Source: Sycon ciliatum (Eukaryota > Porifera > Calcarea > Leucosolenida > Sycettidae). From it: a DNA stretch of 64,000 nucleotides. The first letter of the stretch is position 1. Each line of letters starts with the position of its first letter. This document shows positions 9,516 to 19,631 of the stretch, one piece after another. The translations under genes were made by a program, and so were the position numbers. The notes below the pieces were generated by a model, which saw only the letters and a list, made by a program, of their open reading frames with translations, was not told the origin of the DNA and did no database searches. The DNA lies in the NCBI RefSeq assembly GCF_964019385.1, contig NC_088643.1:7509495-7573494 (forward strand), read 5' to 3'.

Positions 9516-9765
9516 TCCAGTCACTCAAACTCGACCAGTTTTGGAAGAAGGATCTACCGCTGTTCATCCAGCCCTGCCGCTATCACCGCGCGCGCTGGAT
9601 TCCGCGGTACTGCCCTCGTACTCGTGCAGGAACCTGCACTTCCAGTCACTCATATTCGACTGCTGTTCATCCAGCCGGCCCTTGCCGGTATCACGGCGCG
9701 GGCTGGATTCCGCGGTATGTACTGCCCTCGTACTGGTGCAGGAACCTGTACCAGTGTACTGCAGC
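9516..9765. repeat. Two ~125-bp tandem repeats
   Basis: Unit 1 (9516-9640) and unit 2 (9641-9765) share CCAGTCACTCA, GCTGTTCATCCAGCC, GGCTGGATTCCGCGGTA or a close variant, and GTGCAGGAACCTG. Each unit ends in a small hairpin (GTGCAGGAACCTGCAC in unit 1). No protein family is recognised in any frame. Repeated in copy 2, in 54891-55170, and inverted in the right palindrome arm. Confidence 0.8.
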
Positions 9766-10041
9766 GTACACTCATCATGCATGGTCATACAACATGATTG
9801 TTTTATTTTATTTTTTTTATTTTTTTTTTGCCATGACACAGACAGGACTAGGGCCAGGTTGGTATATCCTAGACTAGTATTAGCCAGGTACTACTACTAC
9901 AGTACTAGTACTCGGTATGGTCGTATTCTGGTCATTCAGGTATGGTCGGCATGATATTATTATACAAGTAGGAAAGGGTGGAGTGAGAATGTGCCCTGGC
10001 TACTTGTGCACATCTGCGCATGCTGCAAGCATTAGTTCCAT

Positions 10042-10461
10042 CTAACACCAGTAACCATTGAGAACGGCGTTGCTGATCTGGCCTGTGTTGGCGGTAGTTG
10101 CGGCGCTGCGGTGCTTCTTTGGTGCCCGTCTTTTTTTCTTTTTCTTTCTTTTCCCATCTTCATTCCCGTTCACTGCCTGGTGACAGTGGTGTGTTGGCGA
10201 AACCTCGGGACTGGGTAGATCGGCCCAATTCGTCCACTGAGGCTCCTCTTTCATCCAAGACGGCAACCAGTCGGCACTAAGAGATTCTTCCTGTTCCAGT
10301 GTTTTTCTTTCTTCCCTGCTTGTATCACTGTATGCTGGATTGCTACTCGGCGCAGTTGCTTGGCCATTGTCCTTTGATAACTGCAGCTGCTTGGTTTCTA
10401 AAGCCAAGCAGCTGCAGTTGCAGTTATCAAAGGACAATCGGGGGGGGGGGGGGGGGTGCAT
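10042..10461 (-). CDS. Unrecognised ORF with basic C-terminal tract
   Basis: The frame enters through hairpin H2 and continues SREERKTLEQEESL, SADWLPSWMKEEPQW, then a basic run KRKKKKKRR that could be a nuclear-localisation signal, ending LNGYWC and a stop. I know no matching family. It is conserved with few changes at 29599-30012 and 55447-55869, and mirrored at 55745-56167. It probably represents a last exon of an unidentified gene; the N-terminal 30 or so residues are hairpin-derived and not trustworthy. Confidence 0.4.
   Translation of the reverse strand: MHPPPPPRLSFDNCNCSCLALETKQLQLSKDNGQATAPSSNPAYSDTSREERKTLEQEESLSADWLPSWMKEEPQWTNWADLPSPEVSPTHHCHQAVNGNEDGKRKKKKKRRAPKKHRSAATTANTGQISNAVLNGYWC
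10317..10456. repeat. Truncated hairpin H2 ending in poly-G
   Basis: Same hairpin as H1, but the right arm stops after AAAGGACAAT (10438) and is replaced by C followed by about 17 G. In copy 2 the equivalent arm (29874-30009) stops two bases later in a shorter G run. A G tract of this length can form a quadruplex. LINE-derived sequence follows at once. Confidence 0.85.
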
Positions 10462-10474
10462 GTCACTGTTTCTC

Positions 10475-11270
10475 TTATTTTAAAAACGTGTATGGCCTGA
10501 GAATGTACGGGTACACGGCTGCTGCGAAATCGGCCACGGCTTTGCAGGAACGTACACTGGCTGGCAGAGTGTTCCACAGCGCAGGTCCACGGAAGAACGG
10601 TCGGCGAGTGCCTGTATTCGTCCTGGCCAGCGGGAGAATGAGCCCGGCGTTGGCTTGATGTCGAGTTGGGACCGTGGTTGCGGGCGTTAGCTGCTTTGAA
10701 AGCGCTGTACTACATTGGCCGTTCAGGCCGCGCCAGATGAGATCGAGGAGTCGGTGGTGTTGTGTCTCCTCGATTTTGCGGAGGGATATGCTCTCCCTTT
10801 GGTGGCTTACCGAAGATGTGGGTGGTAGGCTGAACACAGCGCAGATGGCACGGTTCTGAAGACGTTGGAGTTTCCCCAGAGCGAAAGCTGAGAGGGACGT
10901 GCTATAGGCCACACTTCCATATAATAGGTCAGGCATCACAACGGATTTTAGGTATTGGACCCTGGCCTTCTGGGAAAGGGATCGCCAGGCTCGCCATAAA
11001 TGCTCCGACTTTCCTGTTCACCTTCGCTGTAACATCGTGGATATGGTGGTCCCAGGTCAGTTGCTTGGTGATGGTTAAACCCAAGTACTTGGCCGCAGTA
11101 CAAGCAGGTAAGCGGGTCTGATGGCAATTTACAGCGATACTGGTTTGCGCATCCCTCCCACAGATGGACAGAACTTGACTTTTGCGTTCATTCAATATCA
11201 GGCCGCGGTTTTCGAGCCAGTCAGCCAGTTGGTGACCATGATGACATGCACCAGCTATTCTAAAGTCTAC
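10475..11270 (-). pseudogene. CR1/Jockey-group LINE reverse transcriptase 3' fragment
   Basis: Upstream frame: DWLENRGLILNERKSQVL and AAKYLGLTITKQLTWDHHI. Downstream frame: MMPDLLYGSVAYSTSLSAF, LQRLQNRAICAVF, and PALWNTLPASVR near the end. This is the region after RT motif C (thumb and C-terminal part) of an APE-type LINE. The two frames are joined by a frameshift near 10935. The catalytic palm is missing (5' truncation). Copy 2 equivalent: 30041-30825. Absent from copy 3, which folds back before it. Confidence 0.8.
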
Positions 11271-11538
11271 ACATACGTAATGACGTATGATACAGTTATC
11301 TAGTGATCTACTGTGGCCGGCCGTGAAGCTAGTGTTGCCCAAGTCGGTGGGTACTACTACGTGTACGACTAGACCTTTCCACATTGAATTTTGCATTTTT
11401 GGGGGTTGGAGAGAGAGAGGGGGGGGGGGTGAGGGAAGCATTCTCCTTGGACTGCGAGGATTTCCTTTCTGTTTCATGCCGAAAAACATATTTATGGGGC
11501 TAGACACATTGATTTTCTCCATGTCTAAACATTAAAAC

Positions 11539-12239
11539 TAGGGCTGAAACGATTATACCGAATAATCGAGTACTCGTTTGATAACTCTAACGATCGAGCA
11601 TTCGTTCAGATTCCCGATTACGATTATTTTGCGTTCTTTAAAGGGAAAGTATACCCAAAAATCAAATTTTCACCAGTTGTAGTCTTCTGGGTGCTGAGTC
11701 GAATAGTCGTGGTCCGAGGAAGCTGCGACGCTCCCTTCCTTCTTTTTTCCCACTCGAACCCGCGTACTTCCACCGAAACTGGGTGACTGCGCCCTACTAG
11801 ATGGGGATTTGTATGCAAAATCTCACTAAAAGTGCTATGTCGTTCTTATAAAAGCACGGATGACTGCGATTGGCCCATATGTTGTAGTATTTTGGACGCT
11901 GAGTCGACTGGTTTGGTTTTGGTTTCCTCGGACCAAGACCATTCGACACAGCAGCCCGAAGACTACAACTGGTGAAAAGTTGATTATAGGGTATACTTTC
12001 CCTTCAAATTTGTGTCCAGAAAGTACAGTAAACCCTCCTTTGGTGAAGTTTGAATCAGTTTTCCGCTGGGAGTATGCAGTTGCCAGGGGTATGGTTCATG
12101 TTCTGAGGTTAAATTGACTGGAAACAGAGTAATTTTTGCACAGAATTATGACACTATTTGTTAACGATTATAATCGATTACTCGATCGTTCAGATAAAGA
12201 GTAATCGATACTTGAAAATCCACGACCGTTTCAGCCCTA
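11539..12239. mobile_element. hAT-type non-autonomous element, 701 bp
   Basis: Terminal repeats TAGGGCTGAAACG and CGTTTCAGCCCTA are flanked by a perfect 8-bp duplication ATTAAAAC (11531-11538, 12240-12247). This is the hAT signature. No transposase. Its length is inflated by a nested element at 11642-12003. Related uninterrupted elements lie at 19121-19534 and 41439-41843. Copy 2 equivalent 31097-31797 has the same duplication. Confidence 0.92.
11642..12003. mobile_element. 362-bp TTAA-target element nested in the hAT element
   Basis: Ends AGGGAAAGTATACCC and GGGTATACTTTCCCT, with subterminal ACCAGTTGTAGTCTTC in inverted copy. It is flanked by TTAA (11638-11641) and TCAA (12004-12007, one change). 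The related hAT element in copy 2 at about 19222 shows the undisturbed TTAATTTGTGTC site. TTAA targeting is the piggyBac hallmark, but the ends do not start CCC, so the assignment is tentative. A longer relative is at 58413-59273. Confidence 0.85.
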
Positions 12240-12247
12240 ATTAAAAC

Positions 12248-13049
12248 CCTTTAGTCAATGACAGACCGATTTGCTGCGGTTGTGCAAACAGAAAAACCTG
12301 AACACCCGATCTCTCATTTCCCACAACTGCATACATTTCAAGTGAATATCTGCCCAGTGTTAGTGCTGATCGATGAAACGTTTTACCTGCGGGTTATTAT
12401 AAAGCAGCTGAACCCTTTCCGTGCTGGCCCCTTTTACTCCAGCAAACTGCCTTTCCAGCGCACTGACTCTCCTGGTGTCGTTTTCGCGCACAGGTCCAAA
12501 CGAATTTTTCTCCCAATTCAGTTTCGTTGATGGATTTTCATCATCCTGGGCTTGTTGAAAAGGTCAGGACCAAGCGAATCCATCCTGGTAGCTCTCAACT
12601 CAATATGCATAGCAGTGCAACTCCTACGTCATCTTGAAGCTACCTCACGATGCCTCGGAAAGGCACAGGAACTCGATCTCACATTCTTTTTCATTTCTTG
12701 CTCCAGGTCAGCCGATTTTCACGATTCAAACTGCGCTGCAAAGCTGAGATACATTTGCTTCCGCGGGTGTCCACTACGCATGCGCTGTGCCAAAGGGAAA
12801 TCTCCTGGCATGCAACAGAAAACTGTGAATGCAGTAACAAAAAAATTCAGGGTCGCTCGGTGCCGTGAATTTTGTGTTCACACTGTCGCCGCTCGCGCTC
12901 GAGCTCCATCAATCTTTCTTCTATCGCAAAGAACTTTATATCGCTGGAAAGCTGAGCTCAATACCTTTCCAGCGTTAACGGTGTATCGATTGTCGAAATA
13001 GACTTATTTTTGCCGGAGTTACGAAAGTTTGTACACTGATATATCTATG
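12248..13049. other. No gene recognised
   Basis: The longest plus frame (12552-13001) has no recognisable domain and its counterpart is present unchanged in copy 2 (32111-32560). That is expected of recently duplicated DNA and is not evidence of selection. CCTTTCCAGCG recurs at about 12450 and 12965. Confidence 0.4.
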
Positions 13050-14068
13050 CACTGCGATGTACTGCGCAAATCTCATGACGTCTATAGTATAGACGTCATT
13101 AGTCGTTTGGCGTGCAGCGTGCAATACCGTCTATAGACGTCATTAGAACGGAAAAGGAAAGAGCTTTAGGGCGCGCTCACACTGCGACCAAAACCAGCGT
13201 CCATGCGGCCATGCGGCCAAGTTGCATGGCAACGGCATGAACTTGACCAAAACGTCGCGGCTGCGTTTCAAATCGTGACCGCGACCCCCGGAGGGGGGTG
13301 CCACGACTTGGCGGCAACATGATCGTAGACGTGAAGCGTATTTGTGTACAACCTGGCCTGAAGTATGTTCAATTTCTCAAATTCCGGTGTGTTGATTCAT
13401 GAACATCGGCGGTTGTCGATGTCACCTCGACATTTGCACATTTTAAAATTTTTGTAGTTGTGGTCCTGCACGCACGCACCGCCATGTATGCATTCTTTGC
13501 CCTTTTTGGACGATGTCGATTTTGTTTTTGTAGTTGCTTCGTTGTGATCGGGTCAGTGACCAATTTCTACAGTGTACTCGTTCAATACGATGGCAGCTTG
13601 GTCTGGCCTTTCGGTTTCGGAAATTATCTTTCTCTACTTTTCTGCGATGATGGAATGCTGATTGTATGAATTATTTTTCGTCGACTTCAAGAATACGAGC
13701 CACGAGGCACTTCCTCCAACATGCAACATGCGAAAAATTACATCCAAAACGGGCCACAACTTTATTAGGAAACGCACGGACTCTTTTGGATACGAACTGC
13801 AATTCGTAAAGTTTGTGTGACAACTTCACGTCTACGCGTGTACGAGGCCTAGTGTGAGCACGACTCCCACGTTTCTGCGTTTTGCTGACGCATGGACGCG
13901 TGCTCATGGTCGCAGTGTGAGCGCGCCCTAAGGGTTAACCTTTTCCGTGTATATGTATAATGTGTAGTAATGACGTCTAGACTAGTCTATACACGTCATG
14001 CGCGCTGTACGGCAAACGACTAATGACGTCTATAGACGTCATGAGATTTGCGCAGTACATCGCAGTGC
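13050..14068. repeat. Outer foldback with ATGACGTCTATAGACGTCAT palindromes
   Basis: The left arm ACTGCGATGTACTGCGCAAA meets its complement at 14040-14068. Within both arms the self-complementary word TGACGTCTATAGACGTCA recurs, containing TGACGT half-sites of the CRE type. It encloses the TA-flanked element 13169-13928. No coding sequence. Confidence 0.8.
13169..13928. mobile_element. TA-flanked MITE, 760 bp, nested in the foldback
   Basis: Ends GGGCGCGCTCACACTGCGAC and its complement GTGTGAGCGCGCCC, flanked by TA on each side. No transposase. Copy 2 (32728-33669) is about 180 bp longer because it contains 33220-33401, which is missing here at about 13657. A copy 1 deletion is more likely than an insertion, as the extra segment has no target duplication that I can see. 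Confidence 0.75.
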
Positions 14069-14289
14069 TTAGGCCCTCTGCAGACTACTGAAAAAGACTC
14101 TCGATCAGAACTCTGCGCACTCTCAAATGGAGCGCACAGTAAAAAACTCGGCGACGAAGAACGCTTCGTATCGACGCCCTGGACTGAACTCGGCACGTCC
14201 AACAAACGGAATAGTGTTCTCTGATATATTCCCTACGTGTTGGGTATAGTCGCGTTTACTTGGAAGCTCAGTGCATCACCACTTTCGAT

Positions 14290-14854
14290 TTTGAGACTTG
14301 GCCAATGGACTACGCAGTACGTACATAGAACATCCAGTACAAAATCACATAAAACCTAAAAGGCAACATTTTTTCAAGCCTGCATTCAGACTACATATTT
14401 TACATGCAATACAGGCAACCTTTGACCCTACGTTATTGCGCAATGGACCTGCGATGTGTGCAAGCAGCCGGCAGTCGTACCCGGGTTCAAAGTCTGTACG
14501 TTTGTTCAACTACCTGGTGAGAAAGTACGATAAATGCAGGAAAGTTGCCTTGTACAGGGGTTCGCACCCTGCCTGAAAGGATTGGGCAGCTTTTTAGGCT
14601 TCCCGCCAGATTCTTGTTGTTGTCTTGGAAACTTCTACTGAAGTACTTTTGAAGTATGTAAATGTGACTTATAAAGTTATAGGCTGTTTTGTACCTAGTC
14701 TGAAGAGGGCCTAAGATCAGTGCACAAACATTCGTAACTCCGTCGAAAAATAAGTCTATCGCAACTTTGCTTTCATGCGAAAAAAATAAGTACCAACAAC
14801 GGGAAAATGCAGCAAAATTAGTGGAAGCAAATGTTGAAGGAAGGTCCAACTTAC
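14290..14854 (-). other. Intron-like remainder of the P2 gene fragment
   Basis: Downstream (minus sense) of the donor at 14854 the sequence CACTAATTTTGCTGCATT aligns with the intron of the P1 fragment at 6506. Here the acceptor reads GTTGTTGGTAC instead of GTTGTTCTCAG, so splicing at this point is probably lost. Nothing recognisable as protein follows. Confidence 0.35.
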
Positions 14855-15001
14855 CGTCTGTGGTAGTGAGAGTCTTCGATCCGTCTAGGTGAGCTTCTGC
14901 CGAGTATATGCAGCCTTGTAGCTCCACAAGAATTTGGCTTTCAGCTACGGCAACAGCTGTATTCACCTAGGTACTTTGTGAACACAACACCATCAGCAAA
15001 T
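14855..15001 (-). other. Exon-like segment paralogous to the P1 fragment
   Basis: It starts after acceptor CTTCTCCTCTAG and includes GATGGTGTTG. It then reads AVAESQILVELQGCIYSAEA and LDGSKTLTTTDG up to donor GGTAAGTTGG. The P1 fragment (6111-6472) has the same order with a stop in the ESQIL part and hairpin sequence inserted before SAEAQLDGSKT. An in-frame stop lies just before the GTG at 14966, so the coding start is unclear. Function unknown. Copy 2 equivalent: 34599-34745. Copy 3 lacks it. Confidence 0.45.
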
Positions 15002-15104
15002 CTAGAGGAGAAGCGAAGGAATCTGTCCACTGGCAAAACAAACCTCGGATACTAGTACTACTAGTGCTAGACCATTGTAGTGTTAGCTAGCGCGACGGCG
15101 AACC

Positions 15105-15144
15105 AACTGAAGGATATAATAATTGTCGAAGGCTAGCTTTTATA
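15105..15144 (-). promoter_or_regulatory. TATA box plus initiator (P2)
   Basis: On the minus strand TATAAAAG (15144-15137) is followed by TTCAGTTGG, with TCAGTT at 15110-15105. The spacing to the initiator A is about 36 bases, slightly long. The downstream GCTAGCTAACACTAC is shared with the region after P1, so P1 and P2 are paralogous promoters pointing toward each other within one unit. Copy 2: 34849-34888. Confidence 0.6.
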
Positions 15145-15203
15145 CATGTACATGTAGCTAGTCTTCGAACATTATGTGTGTCAGGTCGAATGCGAGCTTG
15201 AGA

Positions 15204-15728
15204 TAGACCTTGACGGGTTATGCTAGCATAATTTTTCCCATAATTGCTTCCAAAATCGAATAGTCGCATAATTCGAGGCAAATTGCATACGAATCGCATA
15301 AATTGGAACAATCCGCCTGCTCGCATCAAATTCCACACAGTTGTACATGTTCTACAAGTACAAGTACAAGTTGATGCACGAGGAAGTCGTAGGGTTACGA
15401 CTCCCTTTTAAAATAACATGTCCAGTCCACTCACAATCAGTGACGGTCGTAGCTAGGTCGGACGGTGCGTTGACCCCGTTGAACTTTTGCTACTACAGTA
15501 CAGCGCCCTCTACAAAAAAATTCCCCTGTTATTTTGCACAGAACCATCATATACATTAGCAGCATATGTTTGTTGTTTGTATTCTTTATATGTGAGCATA
15601 ATGCGGCATAATATGTATAACTTTTAGCATAAAAACTTTTAGCATAAAAATAGCATAATTCTGCAATTTTTTCAGCAATGCGAAAAGCATAATTTCACGA
15701 AAATATTAGCATAAACCGTCAAGGCCTA
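15204..15728. mobile_element. hAT-type MITE, 525 bp, with GCATAAT arrays
   Basis: Ends TAGACCTTGACGGGTTATGC and AGCATAAACCGTCAAGGCCTA are flanked by the perfect 8-bp duplication GCTTGAGA (15196-15203, 15729-15736). Subterminal regions are packed with GCATAA/TTATGC words, which may be transposase-binding sites by analogy with other hAT elements. No protein. It lies directly upstream of P2. Copy 2: 34948-35472. Confidence 0.9.
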
Positions 15729-15736
15729 GCTTGAGA

Positions 15737-16559
15737 GCACTGAGTGCACCCGCCTCATTACTATACGTGTACTGCTTCTTGCGCGCTCTGCATGAGCGTG
15801 GGAGTTTAATGACGTGAAATACACCTCACCCAACTGTGTAGGATTATGGTTCAGACAAGGCCCACGTCATCTAATTTTGCTCTAGTTATGTCACATGTAC
15901 ACCTGTACACGCACAGCATCAGCCGGCGGCATGAATTGAAGGTATACAAAGCAAGACACGTTTAGCCATAGCCTAGGGGTGGTGATCGGGGACGTGGTGG
16001 ACTCAGCTTGTGAGCTTGAGCTCCTTGCGCTTCAGCTCCGTGCGCTTCAGCTCCGCTACAGCTGACTTTATCGGTGTCACTTCTCACCACAGAGTTGTGC
16101 TTGTTGAGATCTGCTTCCATTGTGTACATAACACTGTCGTAAACAGGATGAGCTGAAAGGTCGGTTGGCGTTTCTGGTCTCCCTACAGACGTTCAAGACT
16201 GTAGTGAGTAAATAGTTTTTGAGGAGCGAGAGACAATTAATGTTTAGTCCTCGTAGGAGATGTTGTCCAAGGCAAGGACTTCGAATAATGGTGAATGCGC
16301 ATGTGCGGCGCGATCTGATCATGACCGGCTAAAGATAAAGTACTCTGTCAGCCTAGCTCTGCAGTGCAGGGGTCGGCGGCAGTTTTTCGTTGTCAGCTCA
16401 GTTCGCATCTCATATTCGACTGCGGACAGGATATTTTTGACTGGACAACGACTACGAGATTATTAGTAGTCAGCTGCAGTTCAGTACTAACAAGGCAGGA
16501 ATACTACACAGGTACGTGTACTTGAGTTCGAGTGTGATCAATCAAAATAATTAATGCGC
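15737..16559. other. No gene recognised; possible small intron
   Basis: Short frames only. GCGCTTCAGCTCCGTGCGC-type words repeat at about 16027-16060. ACACAG/GTACGTG at about 16509 and TATATTCCAG/GCTTCG at 16575 could bound a 65-nt intron placed just before the LINE fragment; coincidence is possible. Confidence 0.35.
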
Positions 16560-17073
16560 TTTAATATATTCCAGGCTTCGTCTCTACAATGCCATCGTCC
16601 TACCAACACTGTTATACAACTGCGAAACCTGGGGACTGACAGAGGCTGCACTGGAGAAGCTGAACGCCTTCCATAGACGTCAACTACGGAACTTGTTCGG
16701 AATTAGGTATCCCGCCATCATCTCCAACAAAGACCTATAATGGCTATATTCCAGAGCACATACACAGCCACTTTCGCACACCGTTGCTGTCCGCCGTTTC
16801 CGGATGTTGGGTCATGTTCTGAGGATGCCCTCAGATGCCCCGCCACAGCAGGCAATGGACAACTACTTCCGTCGAGATGTCACCGGTGTGCGTGGATGCC
16901 CGAAATCGAACCTGGCCACGGCAGTCAAGGCAAGCACAGCTGCCAGAGACATGCCACTGAAGACCATGACTAATCTGAGTGGGCTCAGAATGCGCGCTTT
17001 GGACAAGCAATCATGGAGGGAACTCTCAGCCTTAGCTGGTTTTGCTTGCGGCTGCAACGCACGGGGTAGTTAA
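16560..17073 (+). pseudogene. LINE RT C-terminal fragment at the unit junction
   Basis: Plus strand reads YNAIVLPTLLYNCETWGL, then AFHRRQLRNLFGIRYP and ISNKDL followed by a stop. A shifted frame continues FRMLGHVLRMPSDAPPQQAM. This is the post-catalytic part of an RTE-like LINE, related to the C-terminal half at 50445-51335 (AFHRKQLRRLLGISYP). It carries an in-frame stop near 16738 and ends at the tandem junction. Copy 2: 36304-36817. Confidence 0.8.
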
Positions 17074-17247
17074 CGCAGGACAGAAGCGGACCAGGCATCA
17101 TGACTTTGCACATCTATCGTTATGCTGCTTCATTACGCGACCTGTTTTATTATTTGGAAATTTGAGGCCACATGCCACGTACTGCTCTTTTCTCTCCGAA
17201 ACTCAACACTTGCAAGCCAGATATGAAAGAAAGAAAAAATCATCAGT

Positions 17248-17319
17248 CACACCACCGGGACTCGAACCAGGGACCTTGCTATTCGCGAGCAATGCTCTAA
17301 CCAACTGAGCTACAGTATG
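17248..17319 (-). pseudogene. tRNA-like sequence, copy 2, partner 1
   Basis: Identical in layout to 2144-2215, with consensus B box and no U33. Confidence 0.6.
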
Positions 17320-17636
17320 ACTCTTATCCACAGTGATGGTAAATCTATCCTTCTTCGATCAATCAATATCTGGCTTGCAAGTGTTGAGTTTCGGAGAGAA
17401 AAGAGCAGTACGTGGCATGTGGCCTCAAATTTCCAAACACTTTGAAAATTCTCCGTGAAGTCCAAATTTGAAATTGCAATTTGTGTTTGCTCGCAGTGGA
17501 CATAGTTTGATGCGCTCCCCATGCTATCAAGCGAATGGCCGAGGGCCCTCTTGACTGGTGTGAGTTGCCAGTGTGATGCAAGCCAGATATTGATTGATCG
17601 AAGAAGGATAGATTTACCATCACTGTAGATAAGAGT

Positions 17637-17708
17637 CATACTGTAGCTCAGTTGGTTAGAGCATTGCTCGCGAATAGCAAGGTCCCTGGTTCGCGTCCCG
17701 GTGGTGTG
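17637..17708 (+). pseudogene. tRNA-like sequence, copy 2, partner 2
   Basis: Identical in layout to 2533-2604, with B box GGTTCGCGTCC. Confidence 0.6.
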
Positions 17709-17953
17709 ACTGATGATTTTTTCTTTCTTTCATATCTGGCTTGCAAGTGTTGAGTTTCGGAGAGAAAAGAGCAGTACGTGGCATGTGGCCTCAAATTTCC
17801 AAACACTTTGTAAATTCTCCGTGAAGTCCAAATTTGAAATTGTTTTATTATTATTATTATTATTATTAAGAAAGGGTTTGCTCCCCACACCGGAGCTCGC
17901 GCTATTCCGCCGAAGTCGCAACCACTACTTCGTATTATTATTATTATTATTAT

Positions 17954-18948
17954 TTTTAATATCGCAATAAGTAGGACGAGCTGAAGCGACATGTGGACTA
18001 CTTTATTAACAATGTAAGCGATGGAGACGATGCAAGAAACAACCTAAAGGGTAAGGAAAAATACATGTAAGAAGAAAAAGGGCAATGGAAAAAAATAGAT
18101 GATTCGAACAAGTTTTCGTACAACACTCTTCAGGAATCACCGTTGTACTAAAGAACAAAATGAGAACAAAGGAAATAATATAGCAATCAAGGTAGGGTGA
18201 CACGATACGATGACAGCACTGGAATATCGAGGTGCGAATTCTCACAAAAGTGTGCAGAAAACAAGGGTATACAAGTAAGAACTAAGCGTGATAAGTGTGT
18301 ATCAGCAACAAAAACAAAAAAGTGAGAATGAATGATAATAATAACAATAATAAACAAGAAGGTGACAAAACACATTTAGGCACAAGTGGGAACAACGTTG
18401 CCACACTACACAACAGAACATTATTTGAACAATTTTAGGGTAATAACACTACCTTTCTGGACACACAAATTCGGTGCGCTGACAAACAGCTTCCAAAACT
18501 TGTAACTGCAAAAGATAACCATGACGAGCACGGCACAAAACAGAAAAACAGGAATCAGAATAAGTACGACAACAGTCAGTACTAGAAACTGATTGTATTC
18601 TGAAGACTTGTTATTACGAGACCTAAAATTGTTCACCCTTGTTTTCTGCACACTTTTGTGAGAATTCGCACCTGATATTCCAGTGCTGTCATTGTATCGT
18701 GTCACCCTACCTTGATTGCTATATTATTTCCTTTGTTCTCATTTTGTTCTTTAGTACAACGGTGATTCCTGAAGAGTGTTGTACGAAAACTTGTTCGAAT
18801 CATCTATTTTTTTCCATTGCCCTTTTTCTTCTTACATGTATTTTTCCTTACCCTTTAGGTTGTTTCTTGCATCGTCTCCATCGCTTACATTGTTAATAAA
18901 GTAGTCCACATGTCGCTTCAGCTCGTCCTACTTATTGCCATATTAAAA
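17954..18948. mobile_element. Long-TIR foldback element, copy 2, without SINE insert
   Basis: The ~310-bp arms match 3077-3391 and 4124-4439. The centre reads CTTGTTATTACGAGACC, the empty site for the copy 1 SINE-like insertion. Confidence 0.8.
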
Positions 18949-19014
18949 TTATTGTCTCCTCGTCGAATTTTTTTAATTATTATTATTATTAATATATACC
19001 TGGTGTACCATATA

Positions 19015-19629
19015 CAGTCAACTTCGCTAATAACGACTGTGGATATAACAACAACTCGCGAATAACGACAGAATGTCCATGCCCAGAGCAAAGTCCAATC
19101 CAACTGTAATGCATAATGAGTAGGGCTGAAACGATTATACCGAATAATCGAGTACTCGTTTGATAACTCTAACGATCGAGCAATCGTTTAGATTACCGAT
19201 TACGATTATTTTGCGTTTTTTTAATTTGTGTCAAGAAAGTACTGTAAACCCTCGTTTTGTGAAGTTTGAATCAGTTTCCGCTGGGAGTATGCAGTTGCCA
19301 GGGGTATGCATGGTTCATGTTCTGAGGTTAAAATAATTGACTTCAAAACTGCCATGTTTCGGAGCTACCCTTTCACTAATGCAGATTTGTTGGTATTATG
19401 AAGGCATAGTTTGTGGAAACAGAGTAATGTTTGCGCAGAACTATGACTCTATTTGCTAACGATTATAATCGATTACTCGATCGTTAAGCTAAAGAGTAAT
19501 TGATACTTGAAAATCCACGATCGTTTCAGCCCTAATTTATTTTAATGAGACTTCGGGTATAACGACACTTCGCGAATAAGGACACCTTTTTGATGCCTCG
19601 CCGAGCGTCGTTATAAGCGAAGTTGACTG
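19015..19629. mobile_element. pogo-type MITE split by a hAT element
   Basis: The outer ends CAGTCAACTTCGC and GCGAAGTTGACTG are TA-flanked, as at 4506-4701. The hAT element at 19121-19534 sits inside. Copy 3 has the same nested pair at 41333-41937. Confidence 0.85.
19121..19534. mobile_element. hAT-type MITE inside the pogo MITE
   Basis: Ends TAGGGCTGAAACG and CGTTTCAGCCCTA are shared with 11539-12239. The left flank is ATAATGAG. A near match, TTAATGAG, occurs on the right only after an extra ATTTATT, so the duplication is imperfect. It lacks the nested TTAA element and so shows that element's empty site. Copy 3 equivalent 41439-41843 is 9 bp shorter. Confidence 0.85.
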
Positions 19630-19631
19630 TA

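Noticed and set aside
12552-13001. 149-residue frame conserved in copy 2
   Set aside because: Conservation follows from recent duplication of the whole unit; no domain, start context or splice evidence.
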